Notes under the pieces: generated by a model | What the model saw: the letters and a program-made list of their open reading frames with translations, nothing else | Told to the model about the DNA's origin: nothing | Database searches by the model: none | In this document: one piece after another, positions 27,006-35,407 of the stretch | Position numbering within the stretch: position 1 is the first letter of the stretch | How the letters are laid out: every line of letters begins with the position of its first letter | DNA from: CAWBRT01 sp963819175 | GTDB lineage: Bacteria; Acidobacteriota; Terriglobia; Terriglobales; Acidobacteriaceae | Reading direction: 5' to 3' | DNA: 64,000 nt | Assembly (NCBI GenBank): GCA_963819175.1 | Contig: CAWFVJ010000021.1 | Coordinates: 186,001 to 250,000 of the forward strand | Program-made: the position numbers and the translations under genes

Positions 27006-27107
27006 GTTCATTCTCCTTGTTTCTCATTTCAACGTTTGAGCGCCGTATGGTCCGCGCGCCTGCTGATTTCCATTTGCGTTATCGGTTCAGTACTCGCCGT
27101 CAACTGT

Positions 27108-28463
27108 CTACTTAGCTGCATCCGGCTCCAGCACAAGGATCAGCCCCGCCATAGCGGTACTTTGCGTATTGGCGAGCCTTGACGCTCCCTTTTCAAAGAA
27201 CTTCTGGTTCGAGTCGTCAAAGCGGTACTCGAAGCGGGAGATCAGGTGCTGAGCGAACTTGCGTTCCAGCGTTGCGGTAACCTCGTTGATGTGTTGGGCG
27301 GTGCCGGTAGTGAACCCTGTATGGTCGTTGTAGTACTCATAGCGACCCGCCAGCGCCCACAAAGGCGTGTACTGATATTTCGCGTATCCAGCTATACCCG
27401 ACCAATCGACAGCGTTCGTAAAGCCCAGAGGCTTCTGGCTTCGTCCGTAATCGCCATTCGCGGTTAGGGTGAGCTTTGCGTTAGGCGTATAGGTCACGAC
27501 CGTGTCGCTTAAATTGCGCCAATTGTCACCATCCGCCGGAGTTGCTCCCGGGCCTCCGAGCCAAGTCTCGATGAGAGACACCTTTTTGTTAGGTGTCCAG
27601 GCGAAGCTCAACCCACCCGTTTTGCCGCTGTTGGTGTAGTTGTTGGCGATGGGAATCAATGTCGTATTGCCGTTGACCGAGTTGTTGAGTGGGTTGGAAT
27701 CGTGCACAATGTCGTTCCAGCCATTCACCAGGTATCCAGTCACTGCCACCTTGCCGTTGAAAGCGTACTTAGCGCGTCCGCCGAAGTGATAGAAAGGAAT
27801 GGCGTAGTTAAAGAGCAAGCCGCGCGAATAGTTCATGTTCGCATTGCTCTCAATCACCTCCGCACCGGCCGGAGTAACAAACTTGCCGAAATCGATCTGC
27901 AGTCCCTTACCGAGTGGCGCCATGTACGACAGATACGCTTCCTTCAGATACTGCATAGCGCTCGGATCGGACGCGTTCACGATGTTCATGGCATCGCCGA
28001 ATCCAAATGTGATGTTGTAACCCAGGCGGCTTGTTGCATCCGGCGTCTTTACCACTCCCAACTCAACCAGGTTCAGCGCGAACTGGTTGGTGCGTTGATC
28101 GAACAGGCGCAGACCCGAGATGCGACTCTTAGGCTGATTGAAGTTATAACCATAGTACGTATCTACCAACCCAGTGACTGTGGCGCCCTTAAGCACACTA
28201 GCTATTCCATCCAGTGGACCAGGTGCAGCGGCAGGAGCAGTGGCTACCGCAACCGCATTCGATGGTGCGACTGGTGTGGCCGCTGGAGCCTGTGCTTTAC
28301 CCTGCGCGGCAACCTGTGCTTTCAACTGCTGCAACTGCTGCTCCAAATCAGTGATGCGCTGATTGATGTCCACGGTGGACGGCGGCGCTGTTTGCGCCGC
28401 TAGAAGCAGCGGACATAATAGAAGGATCAAATAACATCCAGTTGCAGCAATTAACTTAGACAT
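27108..28463 (-). CDS. outer-membrane beta-barrel porin, BBP2/OmpL-like
   Basis: 451 residues. Signal peptide (MSKLIAATGCYLILLLCPLLLAAQ), a coiled-coil stretch (ITDLEQQLQQLKAQVAAQ), an Ala/Pro linker, then a barrel of alternating strands beginning VTGLVDTYYGYNFNQP, as in the putative beta-barrel porin-2 family (PF07642). QFALNLVELGVVK and FGKFVTPAGAEVIES are typical. It probably lets small solutes through the outer membrane, next to an inner-membrane permease gene. The last residues (LILVLEPDAAK) lack the usual terminal Phe. Confidence 0.82.
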   Translation of the reverse strand: MSKLIAATGCYLILLLCPLLLAAQTAPPSTVDINQRITDLEQQLQQLKAQVAAQGKAQAPAATPVAPSNAVAVATAPAAAPGPLDGIASVLKGATVTGLVDTYYGYNFNQPKSRISGLRLFDQRTNQFALNLVELGVVKTPDATSRLGYNITFGFGDAMNIVNASDPSAMQYLKEAYLSYMAPLGKGLQIDFGKFVTPAGAEVIESNANMNYSRGLLFNYAIPFYHFGGRAKYAFNGKVAVTGYLVNGWNDIVHDSNPLNNSVNGNTTLIPIANNYTNSGKTGGLSFAWTPNKKVSLIETWLGGPGATPADGDNWRNLSDTVVTYTPNAKLTLTANGDYGRSQKPLGFTNAVDWSGIAGYAKYQYTPLWALAGRYEYYNDHTGFTTGTAQHINEVTATLERKFAQHLISRFEYRFDDSNQKFFEKGASRLANTQSTAMAGLILVLEPDAAK

Positions 28464-28798
28464 GTCTATGACCTGCTTTCTCAGTTGTGCATAGGCTAGG
28501 ATTAGATTCGGGCTTGTAACCCGGTAGGTTCAGAGTAGGCCGGATGACTCATTGCGTCCAACGCATAGTTCCGTTGGCAATCATCGAAAAACCTTTTACA
28601 AATTGCAGTTATGAGAGAGATAAAGGATGGTTATGTGAATTGCGGTTATAGGCAGGATAAAAGATACTTATATCGCTTCGGCCCTCTTAACTATTGTCCA
28701 CCAGATTCGACACAGCTAGGAGTGGAAACTACAAAGGCTCATGACGCAGCTTGGAGTTTCATGCTGAACGAGCACTCTACTCCACGCTTTGTTTCCGA
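28464..28798. other. intergenic region upstream of the porin gene
   Basis: 335 bases, more AT-rich than the surrounding genes, between the porin start and the stop of the DoxX gene. It should contain the porin/permease promoter. I see no strong hairpin, no convincing sigma-54 element and no supported gene. Confidence 0.4.
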
Positions 28799-29341
28799 TT
28801 ACGATGCATTTCTGATTCGCGTTTGGCTTGCTTCGTACTTCTCTACAATTGGCCCTTGCTGGCGAGGCAGCGCACGTTTGTTCGCTCGCGCGATGAGCGC
28901 ATCGAGGGAAGCACTCCCCGGACCGAGAATCAAGATCAGAAGTGAGGCAAACAGAAACGTGAACGGAGCGGCGTTGAAGAACGTAGGTGGATCGGAGAAG
29001 ATGGCGAGTAGAGCTGCCCGGTCCGCGGTAAGGTAGGCGACCACCATGTCTCCCGTCAGCAGCAGTGCCGTCAGTCGCGAACCGAGCCCGAGGATCAGCA
29101 ATATGCCCCCAACAGTCTCCAGGCCGGCGATAAAAACCGCGTTCGCGTGAGGAAAAGGTATTCCGAGACTGGTGAAGTATCCGGTGACTCGCTCCAAATT
29201 ATGCAGCTTGCCCCAACCGGTCTGCGCGAACAGAAAGCCCCAGTACAGCCGTATTGCGAGCAGCAGGGGCGAGCGCAATGCCGAAGCAACCCTGGCGAAA
29301 TTTTCATAAGCCCAGATGCACTTCTCGTAAGATGTGCTCAT
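28799..29341 (-). CDS. DoxX family membrane protein of the MNIO/RiPP operon
   Basis: 180 residues with four membrane segments. DoxX features: RLYWGFLFAQTGWGKLHNLERV at the first segment, FIAGLETVGGILLILGLGSRL, and a final FLFASLLILILGPG. Its ATG overlaps the stop of the upstream DUF2063 gene (ATGA, 29338-29341). DoxX-like proteins are the fourth gene (bufD/gigT) of bufferin- and gig-type operons, where they are thought to act in redox or metal handling at the inner membrane. The last 25 residues are charged. Confidence 0.88.
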   Translation of the reverse strand: MSTSYEKCIWAYENFARVASALRSPLLLAIRLYWGFLFAQTGWGKLHNLERVTGYFTSLGIPFPHANAVFIAGLETVGGILLILGLGSRLTALLLTGDMVVAYLTADRAALLAIFSDPPTFFNAAPFTFLFASLLILILGPGSASLDALIARANKRALPRQQGPIVEKYEASQTRIRNAS

Positions 29342-30252
29342 CTTGCCCTCTTTTCAAAGTTGGGCCTGCTCGCTGGACGAGGCCGCGAAGCGCTCCGTAG
29401 AGAGAGCCAGCCCAGTTTACTCCAGATTCCGAACCACTCCTGAACCTTGGCGGCGCAATCACTATTTTCGTCGGCTCGATCTGCGAGCGCGCTCTCGATG
29501 GCGTCGCCGAGCGAGAGCCCGCGCTGCAATCCGGCCAACACCGCGAACTCACCCGGCTCCAGCCGCCTGTAGTGGACGCTGAACTCCGCGCGATGGACAG
29601 CAAGGAATATCTCTCCCGGCCCGCCGAAGCGCATCAGCCAGTTTGTCCGCGACCTGCTGTTGTGCGCAGCTACATCGACCGACATGTCATTTAGTGCCAG
29701 CAGAATGTCATCGGCCGCATAGCGCAACCTCAGCAGTCGAATGTAGGGTTGCAGCAACAATTTCGAATCGCTGTTCAGCCCCGCGATCTGGGCTGGCGTC
29801 AGTGGCTGTCGTTCCGCCGCGTCGAAGGCTTCGATGTGGGCCCATTCCAGCCGCACCACGTCGAGCGCCAGATCGCCGTGAGGCCCGGTAAACTCCGCAT
29901 GTGCCTCGAGCCACGCGGGCAATTGCGAGCCGAGGTTGCGCATCGTAAATGACTGCGACGGGCAATCCGTCAGATACTTGCGCGCCAGCCGGTCGAATTG
30001 CTTTTGTCCAACCACCGCGCGCAGTCCGGGAAAGTCTTCCGCTAATGAATCCAGAATTCGGAACCAGTATTGCCGGTTATAGATCTCCAGCCGCTCGAAA
30101 CCAGTGAGCCGGCTGTTGGGCTTGATGAACCCGGATGCCTCCGACACCATCGAACGGCCATCGCCGGTCGTGCGCCGCATGCCTTCCGCCGCCGTCAACG
30201 GCTGCATCACGGCCTTGGCCATCCTGCGCTGCAAATCAAGCAGTGAGTTCAT
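29338..30252 (-). CDS. DUF2063 partner protein, BufC/HvfC-like
   Basis: 304 residues. The N-terminal part (LLDLQRRMAKAV..., FERLEIYNRQYWFRILDSLAEDFPGLRAVVG) is the DUF2063 'putative DNA-binding' domain. In MNIO RiPP systems this partner recognises the precursor leader and presents it to the enzyme. The C-terminal half (from about 190) is the winged-helix-like half seen in HvfC/BufC. It overlaps the MNIO gene by 17 bases and the DoxX gene by 4, so the three are tightly coupled. There is no reason to see a DNA-binding role here. Confidence 0.85.
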   Translation of the reverse strand: MNSLLDLQRRMAKAVMQPLTAAEGMRRTTGDGRSMVSEASGFIKPNSRLTGFERLEIYNRQYWFRILDSLAEDFPGLRAVVGQKQFDRLARKYLTDCPSQSFTMRNLGSQLPAWLEAHAEFTGPHGDLALDVVRLEWAHIEAFDAAERQPLTPAQIAGLNSDSKLLLQPYIRLLRLRYAADDILLALNDMSVDVAAHNSRSRTNWLMRFGGPGEIFLAVHRAEFSVHYRRLEPGEFAVLAGLQRGLSLGDAIESALADRADENSDCAAKVQEWFGIWSKLGWLSLRSASRPRPASRPNFEKRAR

Positions 30253-31126
30253 GTACGTATGCCTCCGCGGGCATGCGGCGTGCGCCCTCCCCGGCGAATT
30301 GGCGCAGATATTTATTCGCCTTCAGCGCCTCGGCGTGCACTTCCTCGAACGAAGGAATCTTGTCATCCCACTCCAGCAGTGTCGCAGTCGGCCCGCATCG
30401 CCTGATGGCGGCCGCATACAACTCCCAAACCGGATCGATCACCGCGTGGTCGTGTGTGTCGAGTATGTACTTCCGATAGCGCGAATGGCCCGCGATGTGG
30501 ATCTGCGCGACGCGTTCGGCGGGCACATTGTCGACATATTCGTGCGGATTGAAGCCATGATTGAAGGAAGAAACGTAAATGTTGTTCACGTCCAGCAGGA
30601 TGCCGCAGTCGGCGCGCTCCACGACCTCCGACAGAAACTCCCATTCCGACATTTCCGAGTCGTGGAACTCGGCATAGCTGCTTACGTTTTCGACCGCGAC
30701 CGGAATCTCGACAAAGTCTTGCACCTGTCGAACCTTTTTCGCAGTCGATTTCACCGCCTCCCACGTGTAGGGCATCGGCAGCAGGTCGTGCGTATAACGG
30801 CCGTCCACGCTTCCCCAGCACAGATGATCGGTCAGCCACGGAGTTTTGGTTCGGCGAACCAGGGCCTTCAGCCGCTTCAGGTGTTCGCGATTCAGCGGGC
30901 CCGCCGATCCGAAGTACATCGAGACGCCATGCTGCACAACCCTGTACTGTTCGAGGATGCAGTCGAGAGTGGCCAGCGGGCGGCCCCCGTCGATCATGTA
31001 GTTCTCTGAGATAATTTCGAACCAGTCGACCACGGGCTTGCGAGTCAGAATGTGCTGGTAATGCGGAATCCGGAGTCCAATACCAATGCCGTAGTTCGTG
31101 TACCCGTTAAAGCGGTTTGCTGGCAT
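30236..31126 (-). CDS. DUF692 multinuclear non-heme iron oxidase (MNIO), BufB-like
   Basis: 296 residues, TIM-barrel DUF692 protein. Motifs in order: GIGIGLRIPHY, DWFEIISENYM, VQHGVSMYFGSAGPLN, LTDHLCWGS, VAVENVSSYAEF, GILLDVNNIYVSSFNHGFNP, QIHIAGHS and DTHDHAV; these carry the His, Asp and Glu ligands that bind two or three iron ions. Family members such as MbnB, TglH, HvfB and BufB oxidise cysteines of small peptides into heterocycles or thiol-derived metal-binding groups. Start ATG 31126 has AAGGGAAGG upstream. The Cys-rich substrate candidate is encoded 215 bases upstream. Confidence 0.92.
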   Translation of the reverse strand: MPANRFNGYTNYGIGIGLRIPHYQHILTRKPVVDWFEIISENYMIDGGRPLATLDCILEQYRVVQHGVSMYFGSAGPLNREHLKRLKALVRRTKTPWLTDHLCWGSVDGRYTHDLLPMPYTWEAVKSTAKKVRQVQDFVEIPVAVENVSSYAEFHDSEMSEWEFLSEVVERADCGILLDVNNIYVSSFNHGFNPHEYVDNVPAERVAQIHIAGHSRYRKYILDTHDHAVIDPVWELYAAAIRRCGPTATLLEWDDKIPSFEEVHAEALKANKYLRQFAGEGARRMPAEAYVHELTA

Positions 31127-31341
31127 CGCCCTTCCCTTTGAAAATATTTGGTTAATGCCGTGCCGCCGGAGCGGATGCGTCCCGGAGGTCTATGGGCTCA
31201 TCCTTCGTGAAAACGTGTCTGTTGCGCCAGCCGCTTGCCGATATCATTCAGCGAAGCACAATCAATAAGATGCGGGAAGCAGCCAGACGGACGCAGCGAG
31301 GGACCGGATCTACTGAATGTCCCGGCCCCTCTGCCTGGCAC

Positions 31342-31638
31342 TTAGGACAACTGCATCTTCGAGCCCTCAGTGTTACAGCCACCCTTGCCTTTGCAGGAGT
31401 TCTTGCCCTTGCAGCCGTTGTCGCCAGTTTTACAACCGCCCTTACCTTTACAGGAGTTCTTGCCTTTGCAGCTGTGCTTATCTTTGTCGGCGAAAGCCGT
31501 GTTTGCCAGCTTCACGTTGGTAGAGCCCACACTCTTCTGGGGAGAAGTCTGGGATGTGGGAATGGTGGTTGCGCCGGCTCCGCCGAGAAGCCCGGAAATC
31601 GCAGCGGTCAGCACAAGGGTTTTCATCGATCTGGTCAT
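31342..31638 (-). CDS. Cys-rich secreted precursor peptide, bufferin-like, probable MNIO substrate
   Basis: 98 residues. Signal peptide of about 24 residues (MTRSMKTLVLTAAISGLLGG), a linker of about 28 residues, then a Cys/Lys/Gly-rich core: HSCKGKNSCKGKGGCKTG, then DNGCKGKNSCKGKGGCNTEG, holding all six cysteines. The module CKGKNSCKGKGGC occurs twice exactly. The start is ATG 31638 with AAGGAG seven bases upstream. It heads the operon with MNIO, DUF2063 and DoxX genes, the bufABCD/gigPABT order, so it is very probably a periplasmic metal-binding RiPP. The core does not look like the DUF2282 (BufA1) or EGKCG (HvfA) precursors I know. The ligand metal is unknown; the Fur box suggests iron control. 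Confidence 0.85.
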   Translation of the reverse strand: MTRSMKTLVLTAAISGLLGGAGATTIPTSQTSPQKSVGSTNVKLANTAFADKDKHSCKGKNSCKGKGGCKTGDNGCKGKNSCKGKGGCNTEGSKMQLS

Positions 31639-31740
31639 CAAAATTCTCCTTTGGGGTTAGCTGTGTCTCGGTCTTCTTCGACCGATCTGCCTCACAAGGA
31701 TGCGGATTCCAAATACTGGGAGGGCCGCTTAGATCCTCGT

Positions 31741-31759
31741 ATTGAAAATCATTTTCAAT
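31741..31759. promoter_or_regulatory. Fur-type box upstream of the MNIO/RiPP operon
   Basis: ATTGAAAATCATTTTCAAT, a palindrome over 19 bases except its centre. It contains TGAAAAT-C-ATTTTCA, which differs from the Fur 7-1-7 consensus TGATAATnATTATCA only at one symmetric position pair. It lies 103 bases upstream of the precursor start codon and recurs before feoA. Confidence 0.75.
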
Positions 31760-32100
31760 TTAAGTACGAGAAACCAGCACGACCGGATGGCACCACCTAG
31801 GTGGCGTAAATACATAACCAGAGCAGTCCAACCAAGCTGCCGAATGCACTTGTGTACTGTTAATGAGGTTTCGTGCGTTTGCCTTCGAACCTTGAAACTC
31901 TGAAATCTGGCGTGGAACCCTTTTTCAATCTGAAATCAAAAATCTGAAATCTGAAATGGATTTTGAAATCTGAAATAGATTTTGTTCCCGCCAAATACGA
32001 GGTCGCGCGCCGTATCGTTCGCGATCCTGTCAATTTGGCCGGGGATTTCAGCGGTTCGGATTTTACGGGAATGCCGGGGAGTTCCGGTTGGAGGACCGGA
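31760..32100. other. intergenic stretch with short A/T-rich repeats
   Basis: No supported gene. From 31927 to about 31983 it holds repeated AATCTGAAAT words (31927-31936, twice overlapping at 31941-31957, again from 31965), a small slippage-type repeat. It lies between the stop of the histidine-kinase gene and the Fur box. Confidence 0.5.
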
Positions 32101-33501
32101 TCACGAGGTTGATGCCGCCTCGGCCTGGTCGATCTTCCGGGGCGGAACGGCTAGCGGTCGTTGCGCGCGCGGAAAGCAGGCGAAGAAGGTGGCGCCCACG
32201 CCAACCGCACTGTCGAAACTAATGAACCCGCCGCTCTGGGTAACAATGCCGTAGACGGTTGAGAGGCCCAACCCGGTTCCTTTGCCGGTTTCCTTGGTGG
32301 TGAAGAAAGGCTCAAAAACACGGCTTTGCGTAACCTCGTCCATGCCCATTCCGGTATCGCGAACGATCACGCGAACGTAGCTTCCGGGCAGTACCTGCGC
32401 GCCGGCGGCTTCAGCCGACTCGGCAGTTACTTCGAGGTTCTCGGTGGAGATTTCGAGCCTGCCGCCATCGGGCATTGCGTCACGGGAATTCAGCGCAAGA
32501 TTCAGGATCACCTGCGTGATCTGAACCGGATCAGCCTTGATGTTTCCAAGGTCAGGGGCGAGGTTGATGTGCACTGCAATATTTTGCCGAAGCAGATGAT
32601 CGAGCAGCTTCACCGTGTCGCGAATCACTTCGTTCAGGTTCAACACCTCCGGCCGCATTACTTGCCGCCGGCTGAAGGCAAGAAGCTGCCGGATGACGCC
32701 CGCTCCCTTCTGGGTCGCTTCGACCGTCTCCTTGATCCTGGCATTCTTAAACTCTGGATCATTGCTGACCAGCGCGAGGTGCGAGGCGAGAGTCACCACT
32801 TGAAGAACATTGTTCAGGTCGTGCGCAATGCCACCTGCCAATTGGCCGACAGCCTCCATCTTTTGCGCCTGCCGCAGTTGGCTCTCCAATTCCTCCAGGC
32901 GCGTCACGTCCCTCTTTACCGCAACATATTTCTGGGGGATTCCACGCGCGTCGTGAACCGGAGCGATCGTAGCCTCTTCCGTATACAGAGTGCCGTCCTT
33001 GCGGCGATTGATGAATCGGCCTTTCCACTCGCCTCCGGACTTCAACGTCCGCCAAAGATCGGCGTAAAACTCTCTCGGCTGCCGTCCAGATTGAAGGACC
33101 CGCGGATTCTTCCCGTAAACTTCCGCTCGCGTGTAACCGGTAAGCTTTTCAAAGTGCGGATTGACGTATTCAATCGATCCGCTAAGATCCGTAATCACGA
33201 TGCTGTCGCTCGTGCTTTCAACCGCCCGCGCCAGCAACTGCACCTGCTGGTCCAGCAGCGTGCTCTCAACGCCCGTGTTGCGCCTTATCGAGCGCCGCAA
33301 TAACACCAACGCCATCGCCGACGCGGCAATGACGTAACAAACCAATTCAATGAGCTCAAAGGCAAGCTCGGAATACCCAAGCGGGCGCCAAACCAAATGC
33401 TCGATCAGCGTCAGGCCAACCCCACACGCCGCAAGCCAGCCGGCGGTGATAAAAATCAGGCCCTTATGCTTTGCCGCAAATTGAAGCCAACTGGGACGCA
33501 C
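32101..33501 (-). CDS. PAS-domain sensor histidine kinase
   Basis: 466 residues. Two membrane segments (about 15-35 and 48-68), a PAS domain (ESTSDSIVITDLSGSIEYVNPHFEKLTGYT) with PAC, then HisKA with the phospho-acceptor His in AGGIAHDLNNVL, and an HATPase domain with N box (NLALNSRDAMPDGG), DTGMGM and GTGLGLSTVYGIV. The GIAHDLNN type is typical of one-component or hybrid NtrB-like kinases; there is no receiver domain and no response-regulator gene nearby, so the partner is elsewhere. The start chosen is GTG 33501 (VRPSWLQF) with GAGGA upstream; the frame is open back to 33714, but that would overlap the divergent chromate gene. Confidence 0.88.
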   Translation of the reverse strand: MRPSWLQFAAKHKGLIFITAGWLAACGVGLTLIEHLVWRPLGYSELAFELIELVCYVIAASAMALVLLRRSIRRNTGVESTLLDQQVQLLARAVESTSDSIVITDLSGSIEYVNPHFEKLTGYTRAEVYGKNPRVLQSGRQPREFYADLWRTLKSGGEWKGRFINRRKDGTLYTEEATIAPVHDARGIPQKYVAVKRDVTRLEELESQLRQAQKMEAVGQLAGGIAHDLNNVLQVVTLASHLALVSNDPEFKNARIKETVEATQKGAGVIRQLLAFSRRQVMRPEVLNLNEVIRDTVKLLDHLLRQNIAVHINLAPDLGNIKADPVQITQVILNLALNSRDAMPDGGRLEISTENLEVTAESAEAAGAQVLPGSYVRVIVRDTGMGMDEVTQSRVFEPFFTTKETGKGTGLGLSTVYGIVTQSGGFISFDSAVGVGATFFACFPRAQRPLAVPPRKIDQAEAASTS

Positions 33502-33617
33502 TACACCATTCCTCACAGCTACAGGGTAGCTCTTACGGAACTTTTCGTCCAAACCAAAAAGCTGAACCCGCAGGTTGTCTCTGGAGCGTCCTGGGATGCG
33601 ATAATCGTTGCGCTCGT

Positions 33618-34241
33618 ATGGAGATGCAAGGAACCATCGCGGAAGACGCTCACCTCCGGCGCCAACGACTGGGGGAGTTAGCCTTACTTTTTCTGAAGCT
33701 TGGCACAATCGCATTCGGTGGCCCTGCCGCGCACATCGCCATGATGGAGCAGGAGGTCGTGCAGCGCCGGCATTGGCTGACCGAATCGGAATTCCTGGAT
33801 CGCGTCGGCGCCGCCAATCTCATCCCCGGTCCCAGTTCGACCGAGTTGGTGATCCACATCGGCCATCGTCGCGCAGGGTGGCCAGGCCTCATCGTCGCCG
33901 GAAGCTGCTTCATTCTGCCGGCCGCATTCAGTGTTGGAGTGCTGGCATGGATCTACGTTCGTTTCGGCACAATGCCCGCGGCCGCGGGCCTGCTTTACGG
34001 CGTCAAGCCGGTCGTCATTGCCGTGGTTTTGCAGGCGCTGTGGAACTTTTCACGCACGGCGATTCGCAGCCGCTGGCTGGCGTTAATAGGGGTGATCGCG
34101 GCCGCGCTGGCACTGGTGCCGCTCCATCCGCTGCTGGTGCTGATTGCGGGCGGCGCTTCCGCCGGAATCAGGAATCTGCTCTCACGCGCGCAAGCATACC
34201 CGCAAGTCCGCGGCGGGCGCCATGATCTTGTTTGGCTCTAA
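33618..34241 (+). CDS. chromate transporter, N-terminal CHR domain
   Basis: 207 residues, one CHR domain: ELALLFLKLGTIAFGGPAAH, WLTESEFLDRVGAANLIPGP, ELVIHIGHRRAGWPGLIVAG, about five membrane segments. Full ChrA proteins have two such domains in one chain; here the second is encoded by the next gene in another frame, overlapping by 20 bases. The pair may work as a two-subunit short-chain CHR exporter (as in Bacilli) or be a frameshifted long ChrA. Start ATG 33618 (MEMQGTIAED). Divergent from the histidine kinase. Confidence 0.82.
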   Translation: MEMQGTIAEDAHLRRQRLGELALLFLKLGTIAFGGPAAHIAMMEQEVVQRRHWLTESEFLDRVGAANLIPGPSSTELVIHIGHRRAGWPGLIVAGSCFILPAAFSVGVLAWIYVRFGTMPAAAGLLYGVKPVVIAVVLQALWNFSRTAIRSRWLALIGVIAAALALVPLHPLLVLIAGGASAGIRNLLSRAQAYPQVRGGRHDLVWL

Positions 34242-34800
34242 AGCGGCCAGTGGCGTAGCTGTCGCAACCGCCATTGGAATTGGCGCCATTTTCACCACCT
34301 TCGTAAAAATAGGCTCGGTGCTTTTTGGCAGCGGATACGTGCTGCTCGCCTTTCTCCGCGCGGAGTTTGTCGAACGGCGAGGCTGGCTTACTTCGCAGCA
34401 GCTGCTCGATGCGGTTGCCGTTGGTCAGATCACGCCCGGACCTGTTTTTACCACGGCAACTTTCATCGGATATCTCCTTCATGGTGCGTCTGGAGCCTTC
34501 GCCGCCACCGCCGGGATATTCCTACCCGCCTTTGTTTTCGTGGCTGCCAGCGCGCCGTTGATCCCGCGTCTGCGCCGCTCGGCCTTTGCGGGTGCGGTTC
34601 TGGACGGAATCAATGTCGCTTCGCTGGCACTGATGGCGGTTGTGACCTGGCAGCTTGCGGCTGCCGCGCTGGTGGATTGGCTGACCGTATTGATCGCCGC
34701 CGTCAGTGCGGTGCTGCTGTTCCGCTGGCGCGTGAACTCCGCCTGGCTGATCCTGGCCTCCGCTATTCTGGGAATCCTCGTCAGGGGCCACATCGCTTAG
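34222..34800 (+). CDS. chromate transporter, C-terminal CHR domain
   Basis: 192 residues, second CHR domain: FTTFVKIGSVLFGSGYVLLAFLRAEFV, GWLTSQQLLDAVAVGQITPGPVFTTATFIGY, about five membrane segments. ATG 34222 gives MILFGSKAAS and lies inside the end of the preceding CHR gene. ITPGPVFTTATFIGY is the sequence expected for the C-terminal half of ChrA, while the gene upstream has the N-terminal-half type, so together they rebuild one full-length transporter. Confidence 0.82.
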   Translation: MILFGSKAASGVAVATAIGIGAIFTTFVKIGSVLFGSGYVLLAFLRAEFVERRGWLTSQQLLDAVAVGQITPGPVFTTATFIGYLLHGASGAFAATAGIFLPAFVFVAASAPLIPRLRRSAFAGAVLDGINVASLALMAVVTWQLAAAALVDWLTVLIAAVSAVLLFRWRVNSAWLILASAILGILVRGHIA

Positions 34801-35407
34801 GGAACCTCTGAATAAATGAAGTTTTGAAGGGTGCGGGCTTCACAGGAATCTCGGTTCCTGCTAGCAAAGCTCATGTGGGCATGAGACTGAGAAGAGCAGG
34901 TGTGGAAGGGACGCTTTGAGTAGGATTCCCGAAGAGTGTTCCCGGAGCCCCTCCCTGGCAAACGTACGCTAAGGCGATTTATCGCCAGTTATGGTCGGAG
35001 AACCACGTGCCAATGGGACGTCCGCCACGGCCAGAAACACTAAAGATATCCTCATTTACTATGCAATGGTTTGCACATCCACCCTTCTCCGTTGCTTTCA
35101 ATGCTCGCGAACAGCAACCAATATAGTAAGCACAAGGTTACCCGTTCCCTCCGAGAGGGTTACTGGGCAGGCGCTCTCGACTGGCGGCGTGGGCGCGAGT
35201 GCAAATCCTGGTCGCTAGACTGGCAACCGTCAGTTGCGGCGACAAAAATGCACTTGTATCCGACCACATGATCTACGTGTCGGCAATTGTCGAGGGTACA
35301 AGTTAGCGGCGCATTCCCGCCCGGCCCTCGGGTTTCGCAGTCCCGGTCCCTACTTCTTAGTGGGTATGGAAGTCCAAATTCCATTCCCGATGGGAGACTA
35401 GAACGCA
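34801..35407. other. intergenic region before the PEP-CTERM gene
   Basis: 607 bases without a supported gene. It contains a 14-base perfect dyad GGCGAT-TT-ATCGCC at 34973-34986 and several smaller stems. I looked for a cyclic-di-GMP riboswitch core and for a correctly spaced sigma-54 promoter (both known upstream of PEP-CTERM genes) and did not find either. It probably contains a long leader for the downstream gene. Confidence 0.4.

Noticed and set aside
35210..35245. TGGCA...TTGC, possible sigma-54 promoter upstream of the PEP-CTERM gene
   Set aside because: Spacing between the GG and GC elements is two bases too long for sigma-54.
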